Part shown: positions 16,811 through 24,476 of the stretch, one piece after another
Layout: every line of letters begins with the position of its first letter
Position numbering within the stretch: position 1 is the stretch's first letter
Origin: UBA1433 sp964581565
GTDB lineage: Bacteria; Bacillota; Clostridia; Eubacteriales; UBA1433
DNA length: 64,000 bases
Assembly: GCA_964581565.1 (NCBI GenBank)
Contig: CAZOOZ010000002.1
Span: 243,200 to 307,199 of the forward strand
Direction: 5' to 3'
The notes under the pieces: generated by a model
Database searches by the model: none
The model's input: the letters and a program-made list of their open reading frames with translations, nothing else
Told to the model about the DNA's origin: nothing
Made by a program: the position numbers and the translations under genes

Positions 16811-17257
16811 CTAAAGAGCTGAGATTATAATTTTTACTGTGGCTATCAGCTCAGGATGAAGTTTGATACGCACTTCTTTTTCGCCTTGTTCTTTAATATT
16901 TTCACTGAGTTCAATTTTTCGTTTATCTATTTCAGTATTGCATATACGACTGATTTCTTCGGCGATTTCTTTAGAAGTAACGCTGCCAAATAATCTCTTG
17001 CCGCTGCCTGCTTTTACCTTTAGTTCAAAAGACTGATTGTTGATTTTATTATATATTTCAATGGCAGCTTGTTTTTCTTGCTGTTTCTGCTCTTCTTTTT
17101 GTTTTAGCTGTTCGGCAAGTATGTTCATATTTTCTTCATTGGCTTTTACTGCAAGTTTTTTTGGGAAGAGATAATTGGTCGCATAGCCATCTTTCGCATT
17201 GACGATATCTCCTTGCTTGCCGAGCCCTTTCACGTTTTGAAGTAAAATAACTTTCAT
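16811..17257 (-). CDS. rplI: Ribosomal protein L9
   Basis: A 148-residue 50S protein that binds 23S rRNA near the L1 stalk. The N-terminal RNA-binding domain shows the L9 signature LGKQGDIVNAKDGYATNYLFP. A long helix (about residues 41-75, rich in Gln, Glu and Lys) links it to the C-terminal domain. AAAGAGGTG lies upstream of ATG 17257. It heads the rplI-dnaB unit. A TATAAT about 50 bases upstream on - has no good -35. Confidence 0.97.
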   Translation of the reverse strand: MKVILLQNVKGLGKQGDIVNAKDGYATNYLFPKKLAVKANEENMNILAEQLKQKEEQKQQEKQAAIEIYNKINNQSFELKVKAGSGKRLFGSVTSKEIAEEISRICNTEIDKRKIELSENIKEQGEKEVRIKLHPELIATVKIIISAL

Positions 17258-17386
17258 TGCAATTCACCTCTTTTATATTTGGAAAAAATATTATACAATA
17301 AAAGTAAAGAAAATAAAAGCCTGTCATAGAAGAAATAATTATAATAAAAAAGCCAAAGCAACTTCAAAAGAAGAAAACGGAGCAAA

Positions 17387-17941
17387 ATGATTAGCCATAA
17401 AGGTACGCAGAAACTTTGTACAAAAAGGGTTTTTCTAAGAAAATTTGAATCAAACGACGCAGAACATATTTTTTATAACTGGGCCGGTGATGAAAATGTC
17501 ACAAAATATCTGATATGGGATACTCATCCAGACGTGGCACACACCAGGATCATTTTAGAACAGTGGCTTGGCGAGTACGGCAAACAATCCTATTATAATT
17601 GGGCAATCGTTTTGAAAACTATAAGGCAACCGATCGGCTCGATCGGTGTCGTGTCGCAGGAAGATAGCCTTTTGACATGCGAAATAGGATACTGCATCGG
17701 AAGAAAGTATTGGAATTGCGGTATTATGACAGAAGTGCTTGGAAGCATACTCGAGTATTTGCTTTATGAGGTAGGCTATAGCCGTATCGAGGCTTTGCAT
17801 GATATTTTAAACGGCGCATCCGGAAAAGTGATGAAAAAATGCAATATGACTTTTGAAGGCAATAAAAGGAACGGCATTTACAGAAAAGACGGTTCACGTG
17901 CCGATCTGGCAATGTATGCCATTATCAAAGATGCAAAATAA
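17387..17941 (+). CDS. GNAT family N-acetyltransferase (RimJ/RimL type)
   Basis: A 184-residue acetyl-CoA-dependent transferase of the RimJ/RimL-like GNAT group. The start LCTKRVFLRKFESNDAEHIF is the typical beta1-alpha1 segment. CEIGYCIGRKYWNCGIMTE is the central strand and pyrophosphate loop. RIEALHDILNGASGKVMKK is the late helix with the conserved Asn. The acceptor cannot be told from sequence; relatives modify ribosomal protein N-termini, antibiotics or small amines. CGGAG lies 4-5 bases before ATG 17387. It is transcribed against its neighbours and ends at a strong terminator. Confidence 0.85.
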   Translation: MISHKGTQKLCTKRVFLRKFESNDAEHIFYNWAGDENVTKYLIWDTHPDVAHTRIILEQWLGEYGKQSYYNWAIVLKTIRQPIGSIGVVSQEDSLLTCEIGYCIGRKYWNCGIMTEVLGSILEYLLYEVGYSRIEALHDILNGASGKVMKKCNMTFEGNKRNGIYRKDGSRADLAMYAIIKDAK

Positions 17942-17942
17942 A

Positions 17943-17975
17943 AAAGCTGTATCATGAGATACAGCTTTATGCTTT
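17943..17975. terminator. Terminator between the GNAT gene and rpsR
   Basis: A perfect 11-bp stem AAAGCTGTATC (17943-17953) / GATACAGCTTT (17958-17968) with a 4-base ATGA loop. It lies between convergent genes and can end both transcripts. Confidence 0.85.
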
Positions 17976-17982
17976 TTATTTA

Positions 17983-18210
17983 TCAGTCGTTTGTAAATGG
18001 AAGCAATGCAATATTTCTTGCGATTTTGATAGCCGACGTAAGCTGTCTTTGATGTTTTGCACATGTGCCTTTTACTCTGCGGGGAAGAATTTTTCCTCTT
18101 TCAGAAATATATCTTTTCAGTACATCGGTTTGTTTGTAGTCTATGTGTTCGATTTTGCCTTCGCAAAATTCGCATACTTTTTTCTTTCTTTTATATGGCG
18201 GTCTTGCCAT
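17983..18210 (-). CDS. rpsR: Ribosomal protein S18
   Basis: A 75-residue 30S protein that binds the platform together with S6. It has KKVCEFCEGK near the N-terminus and GTCAKHQRQL later, so the CxxC and CxxH pairs make this the zinc-containing (C+) form. The start is placed at ATG 18210 because AGAGGAG is 9 bases upstream; the in-frame ATG at 18219 directly abuts that site. Last gene of rpsF-ssb-rpsR. Confidence 0.96.
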   Translation of the reverse strand: MARPPYKRKKKVCEFCEGKIEHIDYKQTDVLKRYISERGKILPRRVKGTCAKHQRQLTSAIKIARNIALLPFTND

Positions 18211-18239
18211 GATAGACATCTCCTCTCTAAAGTGTTTTT

Positions 18240-18683
18240 CTAGAACGGTAAATCATCGTCATCGATGGGATTAAATCCGTCAACGGGGATACCGTATGAA
18301 TTATCTTGCTTTTCATATAATGTATTACTTTCGTCATCCCTGCTGTTATCATATGGACGGGCACTTTTTTTCTCAAGGAAAGCGATCTCGTCGGCGAGAA
18401 CATCAGTTGTATAACGTCGTACACCGTCTTTGCCGTCAAATGAACTTGTTTGAATTCTGCCCGTTACAGCAATGAGACTGCCTTTATGAAGACTGTTTGA
18501 ACAAAGTTCCGCAAGCTTGCGCCACGCAACAATATTAATGAAATCTGCATCATAATTACCGTCTTTGTTTTTAAAATTTCTGTTGACAGCTAAAGTAAAA
18601 CTTGCAACAGGTGTATTTGCATTGGTGTAACGCACTTCAGGGTCTCTTGTTAATCTTCCGATTAAGATAACTTTATTTAACAT
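18240..18683 (-). CDS. ssb: Single-stranded DNA-binding protein
   Basis: A 147-residue SSB that coats single-stranded DNA at forks and repair sites. The OB fold occupies residues 1-105 (MLNKVILIGRLTRDPEVRYT opening). A disordered linker ends in the acidic tip DDDDLPF, the docking tail for partner proteins. The start is ATG 18683, with AGGA 7 bases upstream. A GTG at 18698 lies too close to its own SD. It sits between rpsF and rpsR, the usual arrangement. Confidence 0.97.
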   Translation of the reverse strand: MLNKVILIGRLTRDPEVRYTNANTPVASFTLAVNRNFKNKDGNYDADFINIVAWRKLAELCSNSLHKGSLIAVTGRIQTSSFDGKDGVRRYTTDVLADEIAFLEKKSARPYDNSRDDESNTLYEKQDNSYGIPVDGFNPIDDDDLPF

Positions 18684-18703
18684 GGTCGTATCCTGCACTT
18701 TCC

Positions 18704-18994
18704 TTAACTTACTTTTTCAACAATAATGTGCCTGATAACATCTTCGGTTATTCCATATACACGTGTCAGCTCTTGTAGAATTTCTGCATTTGCCGAAAAA
18801 GTGATAAATACATAATAACCTTCTTTATACTTTTTAGCTATTTCATAAGCTAAACGTTTTTTGCCCCATTCGTTGACTTCTTCAATTGCTCCGCCGCCCT
18901 GTGTTATGATTTCAGAGATTCTTGCGATATACTCTTTAATTCTGGCTTCTTCAGAGTTTGGGGTCATGATAAAGATTGTTTCATAAGCTTTCAT
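18704..18994 (-). CDS. rpsF: Ribosomal protein S6
   Basis: A 96-residue 30S protein, partner of S18. The start MKAYETIFIMTPNSEEARI, the segment VNEWGKKRLAYEIAKKYKEGYY and the ending IIVEK are family hallmarks. GGAGGTGAGCTG lies directly before ATG 18994. It heads the rpsF-ssb-rpsR operon behind a good promoter and a short leader that can fold into a hairpin. Confidence 0.97.
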   Translation of the reverse strand: MKAYETIFIMTPNSEEARIKEYIARISEIITQGGGAIEEVNEWGKKRLAYEIAKKYKEGYYVFITFSANAEILQELTRVYGITEDVIRHIIVEKVS

Positions 18995-19020
18995 CAGCTC
19001 ACCTCCTTATGGACTAATGG

Positions 19021-19040
19021 CCCTGCATCAGCTTGCAGAG
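19021..19040 (-). promoter_or_regulatory. Hairpin in the rpsF leader, possible S6:S18 control element
   Basis: The - strand RNA CUCUGCA-AGCUGA-UGCAGGG forms a 7-bp stem (one G-U) between the promoter and the rpsF ribosome site. Many Firmicutes control this operon through an S6:S18-binding leader hairpin. Whether the consensus bulge is present could not be confirmed by eye. Confidence 0.35.
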
Positions 19041-19057
19041 CAAGGATTCGAACATAT

Positions 19058-19085
19058 ATTATATCAAATTATTTATAAAACGCAA
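19058..19085 (-). promoter_or_regulatory. Promoter of rpsF-ssb-rpsR
   Basis: On the - strand, TTGCGT (19080-19085), a 16-base spacer and TATAAT (19058-19063) preceded by TGA, a full extended -10 (TGATATAAT). The predicted start is about 55 bases before rpsF. Confidence 0.7.
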
Positions 19086-19124
19086 TAAAATATTTTAATT
19101 TAATGAAATTAAATGATCTGTTTT

Positions 19125-20063
19125 TTATAATTTGCTGATACTTATAAATGAAAGAGCAATATTCAACAGCGCAAAAAGGATAAAAAACAGACTTGAGAAA
19201 GCAATCTTGTAAGTGGATTTCAACGTACGGTTCTTTTGAATATATTGTTTGATTTTTTGTAGATTCAAAGCTGTAAAAATGATTGCAAGGAGCAAGCATA
19301 TAGCAAAAAGAGCGAGCAGAGCCCAGGTAATTATAGGGCTATCAAGTCTGCCGAGAAGTTCGCCAAATAACATATTATTGATAATATGCAAAGCAATTGA
19401 GTAGACGATAGAGTATTCAAGGGCTATATAACCAAGGAGTAATCCCGTCAGTGCAGCCAAAACCCCTTGATAAAAGTTGGCATGCAGCAAGCCGAAAAGA
19501 ATACTGGAAAAAATGATTGCAAACATTTTCCCATAAGGTTCCAATTGACGAAGTACGATGCCTCTGAATATAAATTCCTCAACGATCGGGCCGACGACGG
19601 CTACATATAAAAACATGGATACCGAAGTATTTGCCGTGGTGATTTCTTCAAGATTGCCGATAATGCTGTAGCCGGCGGCATTGAGCAAGTTTTCTATGAG
19701 ATTAATAAAAAACTGATAAACAAACTGCAACGCCAAAAAACAAGCGATAAATAAAAGCAATCTGGACACAGACATTTTGGTTTTTATTGTTATGATTTTG
19801 TGCTTGAATGAAGTTGTTTTGTAATAATGAAAGATATAAATCATTCCAATACCGACACCGAGAAGATAAACCCAGCCGTTTGTGGCAAGCAGTAAAAGTT
19901 CATTGGTAAGAGAAGTAAAAGAATATGCGTAAATATAATATAGTACAGCTATAATTGCGCTAAGAACAAGTGCGAGTTCATAAAATATTACTAAACGTGA
20001 TAATTTATTTATTATTTTTATTAAATGTTTTTTTTGTTCTTTAACAGGTATATTTTCATTCAT
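19125..20063 (-). CDS. CPBP (CAAX-like) intramembrane metalloprotease
   Basis: A 312-residue polytopic membrane protein of the Abi/CPBP family. Motif 1 is Glu162-Glu163 with Arg167 (VEEFIFRG), motif 2 has His194 (LLHANFYQG) and motif 3 His226 (IALHIINN), so the metal site looks complete. About eight membrane segments are visible. Substrates in bacteria are mostly unknown; family members act in bacteriocin immunity or peptide processing. The ribosome site is weak. It is the last gene of the set headed by parA, 26 bases after the DUF951 gene. Confidence 0.85.
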   Translation of the reverse strand: MNENIPVKEQKKHLIKIINKLSRLVIFYELALVLSAIIAVLYYIYAYSFTSLTNELLLLATNGWVYLLGVGIGMIYIFHYYKTTSFKHKIITIKTKMSVSRLLLFIACFLALQFVYQFFINLIENLLNAAGYSIIGNLEEITTANTSVSMFLYVAVVGPIVEEFIFRGIVLRQLEPYGKMFAIIFSSILFGLLHANFYQGVLAALTGLLLGYIALEYSIVYSIALHIINNMLFGELLGRLDSPIITWALLALFAICLLLAIIFTALNLQKIKQYIQKNRTLKSTYKIAFSSLFFILFALLNIALSFISISKL

Positions 20064-20089
20064 ATATTGCTTTCTGCATGTTTTGATAT

Positions 20090-20302
20090 TTATAAATCCT
20101 TCTTGTTCTGGCTGTTTGATTTTACGAGTTGCTTTACTTTTTTTCTGAACTCAAGTCTGGGTAGCATAATGATACGGCCGCATTGCAGACATTTTATCTT
20201 CATGTCAACACCTGTGCGGATGATTTCCCATTGATCGCAGCCGCAAGGATGTTTTTTCTTGGTTTGTACCACATCACCGACATTAAAATTTGCGGGCAGC
20301 AT
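20090..20302 (-). CDS. DUF951 family small protein
   Basis: The 70-residue protein fits DUF951: NVGDVVQTKKKHPCGCDQWEI, then IKCLQCGRIIMLPR. Cysteines in CGC and CLQC may form a small zinc-ribbon-like site. DUF951 genes are widespread in Firmicutes and often lie close to parB and replication-associated genes, as here. The function is not established. AAGGAGGAAAG precedes ATG 20302. It sits 11 bases after cvpA. Confidence 0.88.
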   Translation of the reverse strand: MLPANFNVGDVVQTKKKHPCGCDQWEIIRTGVDMKIKCLQCGRIIMLPRLEFRKKVKQLVKSNSQNKKDL

Positions 20303-20313
20303 AGCTTTCCTCC

Positions 20314-20955
20314 TTAAAACAACCAGTTGCTGATGTCAAAATACTTACATAAGACGGAATTGCTCAACAAGTCTACGATCGTGGGATTGTTTGTAAAGAT
20401 TGTCAGGGAAGACACAACACTCACAAGCAGTATGCACAGCAAGCCGCCTTTGATAATTCCTATAATGCTGCCTCCAAGCTTATTTACAAAGCTCAAAACC
20501 GGAAGTTTGGAAATTTTGTTCAAAAGCACACCCACTATTTTTATTATGATAATTGTTACAATAAATAATGCAACAAATGCCAAGATATTTAAAACAATGA
20601 CTGTGATCTGAGAAGAAATTGTGCTGACAGTGTCATTGACAATCGTCTGTGAATGGAATAGTTTTGTTAGGATCCACTGCAGAGAACTGCTCGTATCGGA
20701 AGCCGTCAGCGATACCTGACCATTCGGGAAAGAAGCCATTAATTTATCGTAAATAAAAGAATTGATTCTAGCATCTATATTTGTAGCTGAAGCAATATAG
20801 TCTGCAAGCCGCAAATAAAAGAGCTTTGCCGCTATAAATCCGACAATAATGCTGGTTAAGGAGATAATGCTTTTAACCAGGCCTCGGCGAAAGCCGATAA
20901 TTCCAAAAATCGCCAGAATAATTACAATACCTATATCAATGCTATTGAATATCAT
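20314..20955 (-). CDS. CvpA family membrane protein
   Basis: A 213-residue protein with four membrane segments. The start FNSIDIGIVIILAIFGIIGFRRG is the CvpA (colicin V production) family signature, with the conserved GFRRGLVKS loop. The last span carries GGSIIGIIKGGLL. The role is unclear across bacteria, with proposals of envelope homeostasis or transport. AAAGGAATACTTT precedes ATG 20955. It lies between the membrane protein at 20979 and the DUF951 gene. Confidence 0.85.
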   Translation of the reverse strand: MIFNSIDIGIVIILAIFGIIGFRRGLVKSIISLTSIIVGFIAAKLFYLRLADYIASATNIDARINSFIYDKLMASFPNGQVSLTASDTSSSLQWILTKLFHSQTIVNDTVSTISSQITVIVLNILAFVALFIVTIIIIKIVGVLLNKISKLPVLSFVNKLGGSIIGIIKGGLLCILLVSVVSSLTIFTNNPTIVDLLSNSVLCKYFDISNWLF

Positions 20956-20978
20956 AAAGTATTCCTTTCTATCATCTA

Positions 20979-21821
20979 TTATTGATGATCTTCTTCTTTT
21001 TCGTTGGATTGTTCTTCTTCGTTCACTGATGACGGAGAATTTTCTTCTTTTGTTAAAGAGCTATAACCGGTTTGGAGATTGTCAAAATTTATTTGATTCA
21101 AAATAGTGTCATAATCTGCCTCAAGGTCTGAAGAACCAATTTGTTTTGATTTATTTGGAGCTTGTGCGCCATCTTCTTCGGCGTCTATATCTTCAATTTC
21201 GTCAAAGGGTTTTTGGAATTCAATTTCCATAATCGCATCAACTTCGGCATCATCGGCAACAGCAATCGCCGCTTCGTCTAAAGCCTGCATATCCTGGGAT
21301 GCCGCATCTTGGAATACAGGGATATCTTGTTCGTTTTTCTTTTTATTTTTTGCATGCAATAAAATTTGCGGAATACATGCTCCCGCAATTGAAGCGATAA
21401 ATAAAACGCCAATATATACATATGCAAAAATATAAAATTCTACGTCAAAGAAATTAATCAAAAAGACGGCAGGCTTTATCCAAAACAGCAGCGGGGCACC
21501 AATGTTGTAAAATAATGTCCAATTGTATGTTTGATTGGAATAGTTCATATTTAACAGCCCTGTGTATGCAAGCATAAAGATAATAACGGGCAGAAAGCCG
21601 AGCAGAACGAGTTTTACGCCTTTAGAAAATGTAAAGTCCGCAGTCTTTTTAGAATAAAAGAATCCAATGCCAAACCAAACAATAACAGACAATGCAAAAA
21701 ATATACTGTTTGCAATCTGGCTGTCGTTGTTGATTTTATAAAGCAGAACGCATATTATGTAATATATAATGTTTGCTGCAAGTGCGCAGGCAAATACAGA
21801 TGGATTTTTCTTTTTTGTCAT
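20979..21821 (-). CDS. Membrane protein with a long acidic C-terminal tail, unknown
   Basis: I do not recognise the family. The 280-residue product has a basic N-terminus (MTKKKNPS), about five membrane segments up to residue 155, then a basic stop (HAKNKKKNE) and a cytoplasmic tail of about 115 residues rich in Asp and Glu (for example DEIEDIDAEEDGA), probably disordered. ATG 21821 was chosen for GAGGT 8 bases upstream; the longer frame starts at a GTG overlapping parB. It begins 11 bases after parB, so it is probably cotranscribed with parAB, and a link to chromosome segregation or to the membrane is conceivable but unproven. Confidence 0.65.
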   Translation of the reverse strand: MTKKKNPSVFACALAANIIYYIICVLLYKINNDSQIANSIFFALSVIVWFGIGFFYSKKTADFTFSKGVKLVLLGFLPVIIFMLAYTGLLNMNYSNQTYNWTLFYNIGAPLLFWIKPAVFLINFFDVEFYIFAYVYIGVLFIASIAGACIPQILLHAKNKKKNEQDIPVFQDAASQDMQALDEAAIAVADDAEVDAIMEIEFQKPFDEIEDIDAEEDGAQAPNKSKQIGSSDLEADYDTILNQINFDNLQTGYSSLTKEENSPSSVNEEEQSNEKEEDHQ

Positions 21822-21832
21822 GTTGATATACC

Positions 21833-22708
21833 TCACGTTTCTTCGTCCAATATATGTGATAGTTCTTCTATAATCCTATCTCTGTCATTTTTATCGTAAT
21901 ATTCAATAATAATCTTGCCTTTGCCATTAAATTCATTGATTAAAACTTTGCTGCCGAGAATTTCCGTTAGCTCGGTTTCGAGCTGCATGAGGTTAACATC
22001 TTTAAACTGCGGCTTGGCGGGCTTTGGTTTGATGATATTTTTAACGAGTTTTTCTGTTTCTCTTACCGATAGATTATTTTTAATAATTGCGCTTAACGCA
22101 TGTTCGCGCATTTTGCCTTCCGGAAGCGATAGCAGTGCACGCGCATGTCCGGAAGATATTTTATCTTCTATTAAAGCATCTTGTTCTTCTTTTGTTAATG
22201 AAAGAAGTCTCAAGGTATTCGAAACAGCTGCCCGGCTGATGCCAAGCATCGCCGCAAGCGCGTCATGTGTTAACGAAAACTCTTCTATTAATGTTTGATA
22301 AGTAATTGCTTTTTCTATATCATGCAGATCTTGTCTCTGCAAGTTTTCGACAAGGGAAATGGCAAGTATTTCCTGTTCGTTATAATTCTTGATCAATACG
22401 GGAATAGTCTCAAGGCCTGCTCTTTTAGCTGCGCGCCATCTGCGTTCACCTGCCACGATTTTATATTTTCCATCTTCGACAGGAACAACAATAAGAGGCT
22501 GTAAAACGCCATGTGTTTTAATCGATTCGCTCAGCTCGCTGATTTTTTCATCGTTGAAATATTTTCTGGGTTGCGCCGTATTCGCGCAAAGCTTATTAAT
22601 TGCTATTTCTGTGGGCTGGCCTTGCTCGTTTGCGGGCGACGTTTCATTAGAGTAAATGGGTATTAGGGCGTCTAATCCTTTTCCTAAAGCAACAGAGTTC
22701 TTTTTCAT
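21833..22708 (-). CDS. parB: ParB/Spo0J chromosome partition protein
   Basis: A 291-residue CTP-dependent DNA clamp that loads at parS and spreads. GERRWRA at 87-93 is the CTP-binding motif. A helix-turn-helix lies around residues 148-170 (DALAAMLGISRAAVSNTL). The C-terminal dimerisation domain is complete (IIIEYYDKNDRDRIIEEL). It overlaps parA by ATGA, so translation is coupled. Two perfect parS sites lie upstream of parA. It also acts in SMC loading and, in spore formers, in sporulation control. Confidence 0.96.
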   Translation of the reverse strand: MKKNSVALGKGLDALIPIYSNETSPANEQGQPTEIAINKLCANTAQPRKYFNDEKISELSESIKTHGVLQPLIVVPVEDGKYKIVAGERRWRAAKRAGLETIPVLIKNYNEQEILAISLVENLQRQDLHDIEKAITYQTLIEEFSLTHDALAAMLGISRAAVSNTLRLLSLTKEEQDALIEDKISSGHARALLSLPEGKMREHALSAIIKNNLSVRETEKLVKNIIKPKPAKPQFKDVNLMQLETELTEILGSKVLINEFNGKGKIIIEYYDKNDRDRIIEELSHILDEET

Positions 22709-23475
22709 TGGTTTTTCCCTTTCTCTATTAATTCAGAAGCCAGAAGAGTGTACGCCTTTGCGCCGGTCGACGATTCGTCATAATAAATGACCGGCTTACC
22801 GAAACTGGGGGATTCCGCAATTTTAACATTTCTGGGGATAATAGTGTTGAACACTTTTTCTCTGAAATATCTTTTTACCTCAGCGGCCACCTGCACCGAT
22901 AAATTTGTACGGCCGTCATACATAGTGAGCACAATACCGACGATATCAAGTGTTGGATTAAGCCCTCTTTTTACAAGATTAATCGTATTGATTAAATTGC
23001 TGACGCCCTCAAGCGCATAATATTCACATTGAATCGGCACTATAATGCCGTCGGATGCCGCCAGCGCGTTAATTGAAATCAATCCGAGAGAAGGAGGACA
23101 ATCGATTAAAACGTAATCGAATTTATCCAGGATATTCGACAAAGCTTGTTTGAGTATCAATTCTCGTTTCGGCACACTGACAAGCTCCACCTCGCAGCCT
23201 GCAAGCGTTGAATTTGCGGGGATCAGCATCAAGTTAGAATACCGTGAAGGCATGATCGCCTTTTGGATATCCATATTTCCGCAAATTACATCATAAAGGG
23301 TTTTACCGCCTTTTTCGACTTTCATATTTAAACCGCTTGTTAGGTTGCCTTGTGAATCGGCGTCTACCACCAATACACGAAGACCTAATCTTGCCAGAGC
23401 GGCACCTAAATTTGTCGTTGTCGCTGTTTTCCCAACGCCGCCTTTTTGATTAAAAACGCAATAAACCTTTGCCAT
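22705..23475 (-). CDS. parA: ParA/Soj chromosome partition ATPase
   Basis: A 256-residue deviant Walker ATPase that binds DNA as an ATP dimer and is driven by ParB. The P-loop KGGVGKTATT is at 11-20, with the signature lysine at 11. VLIDCPPSLGLISINAL holds Walker B. GGAGGAAAAT precedes ATG 23475. In Bacillus, Soj also regulates DnaA. It heads a run of six close genes down to the CPBP protease. A parS site lies about 75 bases upstream, so ParB binding may affect its promoter. Confidence 0.96.
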   Translation of the reverse strand: MAKVYCVFNQKGGVGKTATTTNLGAALARLGLRVLVVDADSQGNLTSGLNMKVEKGGKTLYDVICGNMDIQKAIMPSRYSNLMLIPANSTLAGCEVELVSVPKRELILKQALSNILDKFDYVLIDCPPSLGLISINALAASDGIIVPIQCEYYALEGVSNLINTINLVKRGLNPTLDIVGIVLTMYDGRTNLSVQVAAEVKRYFREKVFNTIIPRNVKIAESPSFGKPVIYYDESSTGAKAYTLLASELIEKGKNQ

Positions 23476-23550
23476 ATTTTCCTCCCCGAGCAGGTTTTTC
23501 GGCTTTTATTTTAACACCGAAATGGCGAAAAATAAATACTTTGTTTTTCA

Positions 23551-23566
23551 TGTTTCACGTGAAACA
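23551..23566. promoter_or_regulatory. parS site 1
   Basis: TGTTTCACGTGAAACA, a perfect 16-bp palindrome matching the Bacillus parS consensus (TGTTNCACGTGAAACA). It is the ParB nucleation site upstream of parA. Confidence 0.96.
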
Positions 23567-23648
23567 ACATAAAATCATAGTAAATACGCAATAAAAAAGA
23601 GTTTTTTAGTTCGAAAAAATTTTTTAAATATAATTAAAAGTATTGAGT

Positions 23649-23664
23649 TGTTTCACGTGAAACA
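23649..23664. promoter_or_regulatory. parS site 2
   Basis: A second identical TGTTTCACGTGAAACA, 98 bases from the first, upstream of rlmH. Together with site 1 it brackets the 250-base gap between parA and rlmH, which otherwise shows only AT-rich sequence and no DnaA boxes. Confidence 0.96.
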
Positions 23665-23727
23665 TGAAATGATGATTTACAAGTAGAAAAAATCATGCTT
23701 TAATAATTTTTAAAAGGAAAAATGTTT

Positions 23728-24168
23728 ATGAAAACAATAAATATAATATGCGTAGGCAATTTAAGAGAGCGCTACTGGAGAGAAGCCGGTGCGGAATACG
23801 GCAAAAGAATTCAAAGATACTGCGATTTGAATATTACAGAAATCAAAGAATCCGACACAGCGCGCGAAAGCGGACTTATTTTAAAGAAACTGGATATAAA
23901 GTCATATGTTGTTTTATGTGATCTATATGGCAAAAAATACAGCAGCACAGCTTTTGCCGGTTTTTTGAATGAAAAATTAGAATCAAATGATTCTTTGACA
24001 TTTATAATAGGCGGCTCAGATGGTGTGGCTGAAGAAGTACAAAAGCAAGCGGATTTGCTTTTGTCATTTTCGGATATGACTTTTCCGCATCAAATGTTTC
24101 GAGTTTTTTTATTGGAGCAGATTTATCGCGGATTTAAAATTCTCAGAAATGAAAAATATCATAAATAG
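23728..24168 (+). CDS. rlmH: RlmH, 23S rRNA pseudouridine-1915 N3-methyltransferase
   Basis: A SPOUT methyltransferase that modifies pseudouridine 1915 in helix 69 of the assembled ribosome. The 146-residue product is slightly short for the family. It has the N-terminal strand INIICVGNLRERYW, the trefoil knot SAM pocket FIIGGSDGVAEEV, and ends with FKILRNEKYHK, matching the invariant YHK tail. ATG 23728 is preferred over 23722 because of spacing from AAGGA. It is divergent from parA, across the parS sites. Confidence 0.93.
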   Translation: MKTINIICVGNLRERYWREAGAEYGKRIQRYCDLNITEIKESDTARESGLILKKLDIKSYVVLCDLYGKKYSSTAFAGFLNEKLESNDSLTFIIGGSDGVAEEVQKQADLLLSFSDMTFPHQMFRVFLLEQIYRGFKILRNEKYHK

Positions 24169-24228
24169 AAAAATATGGTAAGAATAATTTTGATTATTTT
24201 TTTAATAATAGTAGCGAGGTGAAGAATA

Positions 24229-24390
24229 ATGGCAAAAAATAATCAAAATCAAAATAGAATGAGCAATAAAAAGAATATGGAAAGCGTAAAAAACACAAAA
24301 AACACGCAAAATAATTCTCAAAGCAGCTCACAAAATAATTCCCAAAGTAATTCTAAGAAATACAGCAATATGGAAAACTGCGATTCGTAA
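24229..24390 (+). CDS. 53-aa Asn/Gln/Ser/Lys-rich protein, possibly spore-associated
   Basis: An uninterrupted 54-codon frame with a good ribosome site (GCGAGGTGAAG) before ATG 24229. About half of the residues are Asn, Gln or Ser (for example NTQNNSQSSSQNNSQ), lysines are common, and one Cys lies near the end. Such low-complexity proteins resemble small spore proteins seen in clostridia, but there is no SASP signature, so the link is a guess. It lies 60 bases after rlmH and is followed by a hairpin. Confidence 0.6.
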   Translation: MAKNNQNQNRMSNKKNMESVKNTKNTQNNSQSSSQNNSQSNSKKYSNMENCDS

Positions 24391-24414
24391 CCTTAAAAAT
24401 TCTACAGACATGAA

Positions 24415-24439
24415 AAGTCTTGCCATACCGGCAAGACTT
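24415..24439 (+). terminator. Hairpin after the Asn-rich gene
   Basis: A perfect 10-bp stem AAGTCTTGCC (24415-24424) / GGCAAGACTT (24430-24439) with a 5-base loop. There is no T-run after it, so it may be a weak terminator or a leader element of the MATE gene that begins 37 bases later. Confidence 0.5.
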
Positions 24440-24476
24440 ACATATAATAGCAGCAAAAATACATATCGGAGAGACC

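Noticed and set aside
19030..19062. TTCGAATCC on the - strand resembling a tRNA T-loop
   Set aside because: No acceptor, D or anticodon arms can be drawn around it, and it lies in the rpsF leader just after the promoter.
23476..23727. Possible replication origin at the parA-rlmH divergence
   Set aside because: The parS sites are there, but I found no TTATCCACA-like DnaA boxes or AT-rich repeat array.
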